Shown one piece after another: positions 1 through 7,174 of a stretch of 17,963 nucleotides of DNA (its first letter is position 1; each line of letters starts with the position of its first letter). The DNA is from an uncultured Clostridia bacterium (lineage in GTDB: Bacteria > Bacillota > Clostridia > Christensenellales > UBA1242), in the NCBI GenBank assembly GCA_947623775.1, contig CANQHL010000020.1:1-17963 (forward strand), written 5' to 3'. Under the pieces are notes generated by a model. The model was given only the letters and a program-made list of their open reading frames with translations, had not been told where the DNA came from and ran no database searches. Made by a program: the position numbers and the translations under genes.

Positions 1-228
1 GTTTGAATTTGTCCAATAGAAAGCACGGGACTTGCCGTTTGCGGCATCTTTTGTTGCGCTTACCCTTGTTCCACAAGCGACAGCAAGGTCAGATGCGCCC
101 GCCGTTTGCAGGGAAGAGGTCAAACCATCGATATATCCAGACGGTTCAATTGCCACATATTCATGGGTTTTCAATCGTCCAATATCAAATTGCATATTCA
201 TTATTTTTAAAAAATCTCTTACATTCAT
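1..228 (-). CDS. Partial hypothetical protein, N-terminal 76 residues, runs off left edge
   Basis: An open frame of 76 codons starts at ATG 228 and has no stop before base 1, so only the N-terminus is present. The start follows an AAGGAT ribosome binding site about 5 nt upstream, and a good promoter lies just beyond (248-276). The protein starts MNVRDFLKIMNMQFDIG and contains EPSGYIDGLTSSLQ and, near the break, RAFYWTNSN. No signal peptide or membrane segment is visible. The YWTNS stretch recalls clostridial proteins of the DUF6273 type, which continue to a GGVRPAL-like ending; that part lies outside the window, so this is recollection and not a demonstrated match. The gene is divergent from the LRR gene at 394. 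Function unknown. Confidence 0.6.
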   Translation of the reverse strand, partial: MNVRDFLKIMNMQFDIGRLKTHEYVAIEPSGYIDGLTSSLQTAGASDLAVACGTRVSATKDAANGKSRAFYWTNSN

Positions 229-247
229 AACAAATCCTTACTATGAT

Positions 248-276
248 AGTATAGCATATAAAATAACTTTTTTCAA
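248..276 (-). promoter_or_regulatory. Sigma-70 promoter for the left-edge gene
   Basis: On the minus strand TTGAAA (276-271) and TATACT (253-248) are separated by exactly 17 bp. The predicted transcript start is about 13 nt before the AAGGAT/ATG start at 228. It is divergent from the promoter at 331-359. Confidence 0.6.
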
Positions 277-330
277 TAGTCAAGTGCAAAATTGTCAATA
301 ATTTGAGGAATGCTTAATTTAAAAAGAGTA

Positions 331-359
331 TTGACAAAAAGATGCTTATAGACTATAAT
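331..359 (+). promoter_or_regulatory. Consensus sigma-70 promoter for the LRR gene
   Basis: Perfect TTGACA (331-336), 17-bp spacer and perfect TATAAT (354-359), the strongest promoter in the window. The leader to the ATG at 394 is about 27 nt and carries AAGGTGAG as ribosome binding site. A consensus promoter without an obvious operator suggests strong, possibly constitutive expression. Confidence 0.8.
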
Positions 360-393
360 TTTACTAGACAATAACTATAATAAAAGGTGAGAT

Positions 394-2928
394 ATGAGAA
401 TCGAAAACGGAGTGCTGGTGCAAGTTGCTCCTGAAGACATAGAATATGGGTTGTTTGTTGTCCCTGATAATGTAAAATCAATTGGGACGCTTGCTTTTTA
501 TGGAATTGATAAGTTAAAGGAAGTTGTAATAGGCAAAAATGTAAAAAAAATTGAAGATGGTGCATTTGAGGATTGTGATGGACTTAAAAAAGTAACCATC
601 TTAGGCGATCTTGATTACATTGGCAAAAACGCTTTCTTTTTTTGCACAAACCTTGAACATGTGTTTATTGAGGGTTCGGTAAAAAAATTATGCAAGCATG
701 CTTTTGACCAGTGTTTTTCGCTGACTTCAGTGCTTATTCCAAAGGGCTGCAAGCAGATTGAGGAATTTTGTTTTAGTCGCTGCGAAAATCTTTCAAAGAT
801 AGTTTTCCCTGACAGTTTGTCCTATATCGGCAACAATGCTTTTATGGGAACACTGATAAGTGATTTGGAACTTCCAAAAAATCTCAAATTTATGGGAGAT
901 GCCGCCTTTATAAATTGCAACTATTTGCATAGAGTAAAATTGCCGCAAACATTGGAGAAAGTGCCATCTCACGCCTTTTTCAATTGTGGCGCACTTGAAG
1001 AAATTGAATTTGGAGATAATTTGACATATATCGATGAAGCGGCATTTTCAAGAAGCAACATTAAGTCACTGAAATTTCCACCAAGCCTTGTTAAAATAGG
1101 CACAAACGCCTTTGCTTACACCTATTCACTTCATGATGTCGATTTTAATGATGGTCTTGTGGAAATTGATGAAAGTGCATTTCTCAGTTCGGGGTTGCAA
1201 AAACTTGAACTGCCTGCCTCCGTTGAATTTATTGGAGTAGGTGCTTTCAAAAACAATTCAAATCTTGAAGAGGTAAATCTTCCATCTCAAAATATAACAG
1301 TCAATTGGCTGGCATTTTCAAACTGCGATGCGCTGCGAAAGTTTTCAATGAAAGATGGAGAACTTGGCAAATATGCACTCCCCGACGTTTCAAATTTGCA
1401 GGAAGTGGAATTTGGAGAAAATTGCAGAATTACACAGATGAGCACACTTGCAAGCAAGTTTAAATATATCAACAAAACAGAAAACGGCTTTAGACTTGAA
1501 AACACACAGGGAAAAGACTTTATTTCAACCGACTTAATTAAAAATATCGACATTGGCGTAATCACAGACTGCTGGGATAAGCGGGAAAAAATAGCAGACG
1601 AGTGCAAAAATGCAAAAATAGCCATACTTTACAACACTTTGCATGAATATCTGCCTAAACAAAAATTTGTAGAATTTGTTGAGAACAAAAACATGAAGTT
1701 TTTCAATCAACTTTGCAAACTCAACCTCAACGACACCTCTTTTGCCACCCTTTGCAAACTGTTTTACAATCTTGGCGGATTTAAGGCGCCCGCTGTTGAA
1801 ACCAGAAAAACAAAAAGCGGTCAAATTGTCACTTCAACGGTCAACTACGCCCAGATTGTGGGAGAATTTTTGAAAGAACAAATAACCAAAGGAACGCTCA
1901 ATAATTTTTCAATCGAACTGCTTTTTGCAAATATGAACGTCAACGGATTTAAAAAAGATTTCACTAAATTTTTCATAAAAGAGTTTGACAACCTGCTTGC
2001 AGAACAATCCACATATCGCTCAAAAGATGGCGAAAGTTTTGTGGCAAGATGTTACAATGATTTTGACGCTGTTCAACGCTTTAACACTTCCAATAAAGGA
2101 AGCCAAAGACAACTTGCACCGACAATTGAGAAATTTAAAGAATACTTCAACTTCTCAAACTTTATCGGCGTGAATGAAGAAAACTTCGAAATTTCAAAAG
2201 CAATTTCACCTTTCTTTAAAACGCAAGAGGCGTTCAATCTTGCCGTTAAACTTTTTGACGAACGCAAAAAACTCAAAATTCAAGACCATATTTTAAATGT
2301 TCCCCTCTCAGAGCACCCATTTAAAAAAATTGACAGGCTTTCAAAGGACATCAAAAAGGTAAGTTCTGAAACCGTGCAAACTATGGCAGATTGTGCCGAA
2401 AATGCGTTTACTTATGAATGGCTTTCTAAAAACGACCCTCAAAACCTTATACTTGGAAAATTGTGCAATTGTTGTGCGCATATCGAGGGCGTAGGATATG
2501 GAATAGTGCATGCCTCCCTTGTTCACCCAAGCGTTCAAAATCTTGTTGTAAGAAACAAGCATGGCGAAATTGTGGCAAAGGCGACATTATATGTAAACAG
2601 GAAAAAGGGCTATGGCGTTTTCAACACATTTAAAGTACAGCCCGGATACAGTGGCCAAAAAGATGAAATTTTTGCCAAACTAATCAAGGGTGCAAAGGCC
2701 TTTATAAGGGAATATAACAAAGAGAATAAAGATAACCCACTGAAAAAAGTCACAGTGGGAACAGACTTCAACGACTTTATCGACCTTATTTCTGAAAAAT
2801 ATAAACAGCCAGAACAACTTCTCACCCCAATAGATTACAGCCGCTTTGGAATTGACGACAAATACTATGCTGGAGACAGTTTTAAAGAGCAGTACACCAT
2901 CTGGGAAGATAAAAAAGAAAGAACATAA
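394..2928 (+). CDS. Cytosolic BspA-type leucine-rich-repeat protein with GNAT-like C-terminal module
   Basis: 844 aa; ATG preceded by AAGGTGAG. Residues about 24-340 are roughly a dozen LRR_5 units of about 23 aa with the pattern IG-x-x-AF-x-x-C-x-x-L-x-x-V-x-(L/I)P. A middle region (about 345-660) is rich in Lys, Phe and Asn and not recognised. The C-terminal part has a cysteine-rich LCNCCAHIEGVGYG stretch (690-703), then QNLVVRNKHGEIVAKATLY and VQPGYSGQ (from 748) followed by a helix. That order resembles GNAT acetyltransferase strands and the acetyl-CoA loop, although the loop is not canonical. Unlike most BspA-type proteins it has no signal peptide, membrane segment or cell-wall anchor, so it should be cytosolic. 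The LRR part probably binds a protein or other ligand; the enzyme idea is inference. It is transcribed alone. Confidence 0.85.
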   Translation: MRIENGVLVQVAPEDIEYGLFVVPDNVKSIGTLAFYGIDKLKEVVIGKNVKKIEDGAFEDCDGLKKVTILGDLDYIGKNAFFFCTNLEHVFIEGSVKKLCKHAFDQCFSLTSVLIPKGCKQIEEFCFSRCENLSKIVFPDSLSYIGNNAFMGTLISDLELPKNLKFMGDAAFINCNYLHRVKLPQTLEKVPSHAFFNCGALEEIEFGDNLTYIDEAAFSRSNIKSLKFPPSLVKIGTNAFAYTYSLHDVDFNDGLVEIDESAFLSSGLQKLELPASVEFIGVGAFKNNSNLEEVNLPSQNITVNWLAFSNCDALRKFSMKDGELGKYALPDVSNLQEVEFGENCRITQMSTLASKFKYINKTENGFRLENTQGKDFISTDLIKNIDIGVITDCWDKREKIADECKNAKIAILYNTLHEYLPKQKFVEFVENKNMKFFNQLCKLNLNDTSFATLCKLFYNLGGFKAPAVETRKTKSGQIVTSTVNYAQIVGEFLKEQITKGTLNNFSIELLFANMNVNGFKKDFTKFFIKEFDNLLAEQSTYRSKDGESFVARCYNDFDAVQRFNTSNKGSQRQLAPTIEKFKEYFNFSNFIGVNEENFEISKAISPFFKTQEAFNLAVKLFDERKKLKIQDHILNVPLSEHPFKKIDRLSKDIKKVSSETVQTMADCAENAFTYEWLSKNDPQNLILGKLCNCCAHIEGVGYGIVHASLVHPSVQNLVVRNKHGEIVAKATLYVNRKKGYGVFNTFKVQPGYSGQKDEIFAKLIKGAKAFIREYNKENKDNPLKKVTVGTDFNDFIDLISEKYKQPEQLLTPIDYSRFGIDDKYYAGDSFKEQYTIWEDKKERT

Positions 2929-2959
2929 AATTTTCGTTTGAACTAAATAACATAAAAAT

Positions 2960-3100
2960 CTAATTTAAACTTGTAAAAATCTTGTTTGAATTATATCCTT
3001 TTGCTTGAAGAAACTTGCAATATTCGCCAAGCATTAGGCGTGCAGTAAACGCATCAAGCAAAATTTGTTTAATTTTGCGGTCACGCAGTTTTTCTTCAGT
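2960..3100 (-). pseudogene. Possible C-terminal remnant of a lost gene
   Basis: On the minus strand 46 sense codons run from a stop (3103-3101) to TAG (2962-2960) with a protein-like composition, for example KLRDRKIKQILLDAF, RLMLGEYCKFLQ and GYNSNKIF. There is no ATG near its beginning; the only Met is about halfway, without a ribosome binding site. It looks like the tail of a helical protein whose 5' part was replaced by the terminator hairpin at 3103-3139. Family not recognised; chance coding is possible. Confidence 0.3.
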
Positions 3101-3102
3101 CT

Positions 3103-3139
3103 AAAAAGAGTTGAGATGTAACATCTCAACTCTTTTTTT
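3103..3139. terminator. Bidirectional intrinsic terminator
   Basis: Perfect 12-bp stem AGAGTTGAGATG (3107-3118) and CATCTCAACTCT (3122-3133) around a TAA loop. Seven T follow on the plus strand, and five A precede it, giving a T-run on the minus strand. It can stop plus-strand transcripts from the LRR gene and minus-strand transcripts from 3175-3348 and the HD/HAD operon. Confidence 0.85.
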
Positions 3140-3174
3140 CTCCGCTTTACATCGGCTGAAAAAAGCATTATGCT

Positions 3175-3348
3175 CTATAATAAAAAATCATCTTTTTCCA
3201 TGCTGCAAAAAGAATCTTTAATTTTTTGAAATCTTTCCAGCATCTCCCTTTCTAAGGCGGCATTTTTTGTGTTATAACAGCATAAAGAATCTTCAAAATC
3301 CACAATTTGTATTTCTTTGTTATTTGTTGTTAAATTTAATATTTTCAT
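3175..3348 (-). CDS. Possible small protein, 57 aa
   Basis: An ATG at 3348 opens 57 codons ending in TAG (3177-3175). The product starts MKILNLTTNNKEIQIVDFED, has a CC pair at residues 23-24 and a charged, probably helical second half (ALEREMLERFQKIKDSF). It has no membrane segment and no family I recognise. The ribosome binding site is poor (AGG about 2 nt upstream), but a minus-strand promoter (3355-3383) would start transcription almost at the ATG, and a terminator follows about 40 nt after the stop. It lies 83 nt downstream of the HAD gene on the same strand, so readthrough could also express it. The gene-like surroundings favour a real gene, but the short length leaves doubt. Confidence 0.45.
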   Translation of the reverse strand: MKILNLTTNNKEIQIVDFEDSLCCYNTKNAALEREMLERFQKIKDSFCSMEKDDFLL

Positions 3349-3354
3349 ACCTAT

Positions 3355-3383
3355 AGCATATCACAAAAAACATTAAAAATCAA
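3355..3383 (-). promoter_or_regulatory. Candidate promoter for the 57-aa ORF, implying a leaderless mRNA
   Basis: Minus strand TTGATT (3383-3378), 17 bp, TATGCT (3360-3355). Counting 7 nt beyond the -10 places the transcript start on the ATG at 3348. The hexamers are imperfect, and A+T-rich intergenic DNA yields such matches by chance. Confidence 0.35.
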
Positions 3384-3431
3384 TAGTGTAAAACTCAATA
3401 ATCTCCCCTTTCAAAATAAACTTGCCGCTTT

Positions 3432-4103
3432 TTATAACCTTTCAAAAATTGGAAGTAAATCTTTGAAGTTTGAAGATTTTTCAATCAAAAAGTGCCATTT
3501 CTCTTTGTCTTGATAATCCGCCTTGTTTGGATTGAGACAAATTGTATGACAACCAGATTGAAAGACAAAATCGTCGTTATCATCATTTCCGACAAAAACA
3601 ATATCCTCAGGCAAAACATCAAATTTGTCACAAAGCATTTTGATATATTCCGCTTTGCCAACATAATCAAATTTTGTTGAAAGGATTTCTTCAACTATGC
3701 CGTCTTTATCAAATATCATAGTGTTTGCACAAATGTTATCAAAGTATTTTTCACTCTCTCCTAGAGCGGCTTTTATGCCCTCAATAATGCTTCCGCTTAA
3801 AATATGCAGTTTCACTCCTCGCCCTTTCAAATATTTGACCGTCTCTTCTAAACCATCAATAATGTTGAAGTTTTTTGCCAACTGCAAAAGTTTGTCGTGA
3901 CTGAAATTTCTTTCACGAAAAAGCGTGCAAGTTTTATCGCACCACTCTTTATAATCATATTTGCCCGCTTTATAGTCTTTGTAATATTTCTCATAAATTG
4001 AACCGGCACCCACATCAAACCCGCAAGATGTCCATATGGCTTTCCACAAATTCGGACTTTTGTAGGTTATCGTTCCGTCAAAGTCAAACACCACTATTTT
4101 CAT
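3432..4103 (-). CDS. HAD-superfamily phosphatase (SerB-like, subfamily IB type)
   Basis: 223 aa. Motif I is VVFDFDGT with nucleophile Asp7 and acid Asp9; motif II is LSGS (Ser103); motif III is probably Lys150; motif IV is GNDDND (172-177) for Mg2+. The helical insertion between motif I and motif II (about residues 15-90) fits a C1 cap, as in phosphoserine phosphatase-like enzymes. It should hydrolyse a small phosphate ester in the cytosol. The substrate cannot be read from the sequence; the family includes SerB, MtnX and others. Its ATG overlaps the stop of the upstream HD gene as ATGA (4103-4100), so the two are translationally coupled and probably act on one pathway. No clear terminator directly follows. 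Confidence 0.85.
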   Translation of the reverse strand: MKIVVFDFDGTITYKSPNLWKAIWTSCGFDVGAGSIYEKYYKDYKAGKYDYKEWCDKTCTLFRERNFSHDKLLQLAKNFNIIDGLEETVKYLKGRGVKLHILSGSIIEGIKAALGESEKYFDNICANTMIFDKDGIVEEILSTKFDYVGKAEYIKMLCDKFDVLPEDIVFVGNDDNDDFVFQSGCHTICLNPNKADYQDKEKWHFLIEKSSNFKDLLPIFERL

Positions 4104-4657
4104 CTTGTCTCTTCCTCGTTATCATCGGCAAAAAGCAGAACATAATATTTTAAAAATTGTTGATACATGTCTGTGCCTTTCAATTCCTTAAACGCCTCAA
4201 GTGAGTGATAATAATGCAGTCTTATATTTTCCTTTGTGGAATTAAACTTGCTCCAAGTGTCTTTTTGATAAACGGTGTCAAGATAAGTTGACCTTATATT
4301 TGAAAGACAATCTGCACATTTGACCATTTTTACTTTTAATGGTGCATTTCTCAATCTGCTTATATGCTCATTTTTTCTTTCGACATAAGGTAAGCTTTTG
4401 TTTTCCGACAATAAATCAACCATATAGGCAATGTTTTTGCCAAACCTCTCTTCCACATCTTGTAATGTGGTGTTTGTGTCCTCAACAACATCATGTAAAA
4501 TGGCGGCAATCAAAGTTTCCTCATCGGCGCCGTTTAATTTCAAAATTTGCTCCACTTCATAAATATGGACAATGTAAGGAACGGGAGTTGCTTTCCTAAA
4601 TTGTCCTGTATGCTTTTTTGTGGCATATCTGTACGCATCAAAATATTTTTCAGTCAT
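4100..4657 (-). CDS. HD-domain hydrolase of the small alarmone hydrolase (MESH1/SpoT-HD) type
   Basis: 185 aa, a single catalytic HD domain. Visible metal and substrate motifs: HTGQFRK (16-22, with Arg21), YIVH (His31), LHDVVEDT (His55, Asp56, Glu59, Asp60) and KCADCLSN (Asp116, Asn120). These match in order the hydrolase half of Rel/SpoT and metazoan MESH1, and line up with the Rel fragment at 17452, which has HKDQRRK, YIIH and LHDVVEDT. There is no synthetase, TGS or ACT domain. It could hydrolyse (p)ppGpp, but related HD enzymes act on other nucleotides, so the substrate is inference. The ribosome binding site AGAGGTGA precedes ATG 4657. It is first in a two-gene operon with the HAD phosphatase (4-nt overlap); paired phosphohydrolases suggest nucleotide turnover. 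Confidence 0.85.
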   Translation of the reverse strand: MTEKYFDAYRYATKKHTGQFRKATPVPYIVHIYEVEQILKLNGADEETLIAAILHDVVEDTNTTLQDVEERFGKNIAYMVDLLSENKSLPYVERKNEHISRLRNAPLKVKMVKCADCLSNIRSTYLDTVYQKDTWSKFNSTKENIRLHYYHSLEAFKELKGTDMYQQFLKYYVLLFADDNEEETR

Positions 4658-4676
4658 ATTTCACCTCTATGAATGT

Positions 4677-4705
4677 ATTATATCACAAAATATTTTATAA
4701 GTAAA
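4677..4705 (-). promoter_or_regulatory. Promoter of the HD/HAD operon
   Basis: Minus strand TATAAT (4682-4677) is a perfect -10. The -35 is weak, TTTACT (4705-4700), at 17 bp. A weak -35 may mean activator use or an extended upstream A+T element; the latter is present here. Confidence 0.55.
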
Positions 4706-4740
4706 ATATATAAAACTTATATTTTTGATAAGGTGAGATT

Positions 4741-4776
4741 ATGGATAAAAATAACATCTCCCAACTGCAATTTTGA
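4741..4776 (+). other. Aborted 11-codon ORF behind a strong ribosome binding site
   Basis: AAGGTGAG (4730-4737) precedes ATG 4741, which opens MDKNNISQLQF and then TGA. The AAGGTGAGAT block matches the start of the LRR gene (AAGGTGAGAT before ATG 394). It may be the stump of a lost gene or a leader peptide. The rest of 4777-4929 holds no gene that I can support, only short A/T and GCAAATTT-like stretches. Confidence 0.3.
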
Positions 4777-4929
4777 TTTGTCCGACTGAAATTTGAAATA
4801 TCACCAGACCGCAAATTTTAAAGTCTTTAACACCCCCCTCAACCTTTAAGTGCCCACACTCCAATTTGCAAATCTTTCCCGAATGCAAAAGAATTTATTC
4901 AGTCTGCTAGTTTGTCGCCGCTCCGATTT

Positions 4930-4947
4930 ATTAATTATTTAATTAAT
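4930..4947. promoter_or_regulatory. Inverted repeat upstream of the AAA+ operon promoter, candidate operator
   Basis: ATTAATTA and TAATTAAT are exact 8-bp arms around TT, ending 7 bp before the -35 hexamer. The position suits an activator or repressor site. The sequence is pure A/T, so chance is a serious alternative. Confidence 0.3.
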
Positions 4948-4954
4948 AACACTA

Positions 4955-4983
4955 TTGACAAACATCTTTAAAAATGGTAAAAT
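4955..4983 (+). promoter_or_regulatory. Promoter of the AAA+/DUF7192-like operon
   Basis: Perfect TTGACA (4955-4960), 17-bp spacer, TAAAAT (4978-4983). The predicted transcript start is near 4990, followed by GGAGG (4998-5002) and the GTG start at 5008. Confidence 0.7.
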
Positions 4984-5007
4984 GATTTTATAATTTTGGA
5001 GGATATT

Positions 5008-6207
5008 GTGAGAAGAAAACAATTAATAGAAAAACTTAACGAAGTATATAGTGCCTTTGAAGCACTTAAAGCAGAAGTGACACTTTTGCGTGCGCAAGCT
5101 GCACAACCAAAGAAAGAAGGTGCAGAAGAAAATGCTCCCGTCACAACAAGGAAGCAAATTCAAGACCAAGCGGAGTTATATCAAAAAATCGAGGATCTTG
5201 CAAAACTTGCCGACACCTTTGTTAAACAGGCAGAAAATGTAAGATATGCCAATCCGCAGGTTGTAACCTCGGCACTTGGCTCTAGATTTCAAGGGGAATT
5301 TGTTCAAATGGCACAAGAACTATCAAGTGGAATTTCTTCATTACGTTCCACTCTTCTTGACCAAGTTGATTTGTCTCAAGTCTCGGGCACAAACAAATCG
5401 GACCGCGTAAGAGAAGTTTCTTCGCTTCCTAAACATGAACAATATTCAAAACTTGAAGCGACTTTGCGTGCTGGTTTGATGCCAATGCTTGTTGGCCCTG
5501 CAGGAACAGGTAAGAGTACAGCCGTTGAACAAGCCGCATATGCACTTGGACTTGATTTTTACACTGCAAACAGAGTTCAACTTGCTCATGAACTTACCGG
5601 TTACAAAAATGCAATGGGCGAATATCAACCAACTCAATTCTATCACGCATACAAAAATGGTGGCGTATTTTTCCTTGATGAAATAGACGGTTCATCTCCG
5701 GAAGCACTTGTAACAATCAACACTGCTCTTGCACAGGGATACATGAACTTTCCAAATGGAAGAGTTTATATGCACAGAGATTTTAGACTTGCCGCAGCAG
5801 GAAACACATATGGCACAGGTGCCGATGCACAATATGTTGGAAGAAATGAACTTGACGCCGCAACCCTTGACCGATTTGTTATGATTCACTGGGACTATGA
5901 TAGAAAACTTGAGCAAGACATTATCAAAGATGGTGATTTGCTTGATTTTGCATGGGATTTAAGAAGAGTTGTCGCAAAATTGAATTTGCCTATAATCATC
6001 TCCACAAGAGGACTTATAAACACATATAAAATAACACAATCACAGGCATTCTCCAAGGCAGACGCACTTGAAAGCGTGCTGCTTGAGGGATTGACGGCAC
6101 AAGATGTTTTAACTCTCCGCCGTGAACTTAAATGCCATAACAGTTGGGCAAGTGCATTAAACACTTTATACAAAAATCTTGAAAGCGAAGAATTGTCAAA
6201 AAGTTAG
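5008..6207 (+). CDS. MoxR/CobS-like AAA+ ATPase
   Basis: 399 aa from GTG 5008. A TTG at 4996 would extend it by four residues, but GGAGG (4998-5002) overlaps that codon and is correctly spaced for the GTG. The N-terminal half (about 1-130) is helical and charged, possibly coiled coil. Next come Walker A GPAGTGKS (163-170), Walker B VFFLDEID (220-227), sensor-1 Asn (AAAGNT, Asn266) and a GRNELDAATLDRF segment (278-290) that fits the MoxR-clade arginine region. Such ATPases (MoxR, CobS, NorQ, RavA) form hexameric rings that remodel a VWA-domain partner. No classical VWA gene is nearby; instead two DUF7192-like paralogs follow, 13 nt downstream, and are the likely partners. ATPase assignment is firm; the substrate is unknown. 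Confidence 0.9.
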   Translation: MRRKQLIEKLNEVYSAFEALKAEVTLLRAQAAQPKKEGAEENAPVTTRKQIQDQAELYQKIEDLAKLADTFVKQAENVRYANPQVVTSALGSRFQGEFVQMAQELSSGISSLRSTLLDQVDLSQVSGTNKSDRVREVSSLPKHEQYSKLEATLRAGLMPMLVGPAGTGKSTAVEQAAYALGLDFYTANRVQLAHELTGYKNAMGEYQPTQFYHAYKNGGVFFLDEIDGSSPEALVTINTALAQGYMNFPNGRVYMHRDFRLAAAGNTYGTGADAQYVGRNELDAATLDRFVMIHWDYDRKLEQDIIKDGDLLDFAWDLRRVVAKLNLPIIISTRGLINTYKITQSQAFSKADALESVLLEGLTAQDVLTLRRELKCHNSWASALNTLYKNLESEELSKS

Positions 6208-6220
6208 GTTGTGAGGTATA

Positions 6221-7168
6221 ATGGAAGAAAAAACATACTCCAAAAACGGAATAACATTACACAATGTACATTTCTCAAGTGTGCTTGAATTTTTACATTA
6301 TATTGAAGAGGCACCCGCTATAACTCCTTCAAACTCCAGCCGTGAGGGAAGCTATAACTTCACAGGTACAAGTTGCTACCCAGATGCGTTTGACATGTGC
6401 AAAAACGGATATTTTGATGAGAACGTTAAAAATTTTCAACAAAGATTTGTAAAAATCCAAAAGCAATTTGAGAAGAAAACAAACCTTTCAAAGACAAAAC
6501 ATGATCTTCAAGGTTTTGTACCCGACGTTCCGCAATATCTCACAGGCAATCCGATGAACATGATTAATGCAGAGCTTGCTCCAAACGGAAAAAAGCCGGC
6601 AACTGTTGTAATAAACTACAATGTTGCAACACGCGCCTACGAAGAACGTTCAACCATGGAAAGGCGAGGACTTGCTGCATTAGTGTTATATCAAATTTTA
6701 TCCAATCTTAAATTTAATGTTAAATTTACAAACACTCAACTTGTCACCAATGGAGACGCATATGTGAAAATTGACATTGATTTAATAAAACGAGGTGAAA
6801 TGTTGAACCTTTCAAAAATATATTTTCCTCTTGTTCACCCATCATTCTTGCGCCGTTTAATTTTCGCATTTGAGGAAAGAGACCCATTTTTGAAAAACAG
6901 ACAAGATTTCTTTTTCGGCTACGGCATGCCCACTCCCCTCCGTGAATACCCTGAGCCGATTGCCAATCTTAATGAAAACACCTATTCGATAAACACAGAC
7001 GAATTTAACTATTCTTCATCGGATTTAAAATCCATTGTCAAAAGCATGATAATCAAACTTGGGAAAGATGGCCTTTTTAAAGATAACACCGGAAAACTTT
7101 TGTCCATTATTGATGAGATTGATTTTTCAATGCCTGAATCAATAATAGACGATGAAAATGATTATTGA
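6221..7168 (+). CDS. DUF7192-like protein, paralog A of the AAA+ operon
   Basis: 315 aa; GTGAGG precedes ATG 6221. The N-terminal part has HFSSVLEFLHYIEE, then YNFTGT, FDMCKNGYFDENV, and GFVPDVPQYLTGNPMNMIN. Motifs of this type (F-S-x-x-E-F, FTGT, GF-x-PD-x-P) recall the phage-associated DUF7192 family; I rely on memory of that family, not a search. From about residue 125 a strand (TVVINYNVATRAYEE), a helix (RGLAALVLYQILSNL) and a strand (NVKFTNTQLV) follow the order of a VWA/Rossmann fold, but the D-x-S-x-S MIDAS motif is absent. It is soluble, with an acidic C-terminus. It is clearly homologous to the next gene, 6 nt downstream. The inferred role is adaptor or substrate of the AAA+ ring. 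Confidence 0.75.
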   Translation: MEEKTYSKNGITLHNVHFSSVLEFLHYIEEAPAITPSNSSREGSYNFTGTSCYPDAFDMCKNGYFDENVKNFQQRFVKIQKQFEKKTNLSKTKHDLQGFVPDVPQYLTGNPMNMINAELAPNGKKPATVVINYNVATRAYEERSTMERRGLAALVLYQILSNLKFNVKFTNTQLVTNGDAYVKIDIDLIKRGEMLNLSKIYFPLVHPSFLRRLIFAFEERDPFLKNRQDFFFGYGMPTPLREYPEPIANLNENTYSINTDEFNYSSSDLKSIVKSMIIKLGKDGLFKDNTGKLLSIIDEIDFSMPESIIDDENDY

Positions 7169-7174
7169 GGTTGA

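Noticed and set aside
4996..5007. TTG start for the AAA+ gene
   Set aside because: The GGAGG ribosome binding site overlaps that codon; GTG 5008 has correct spacing.
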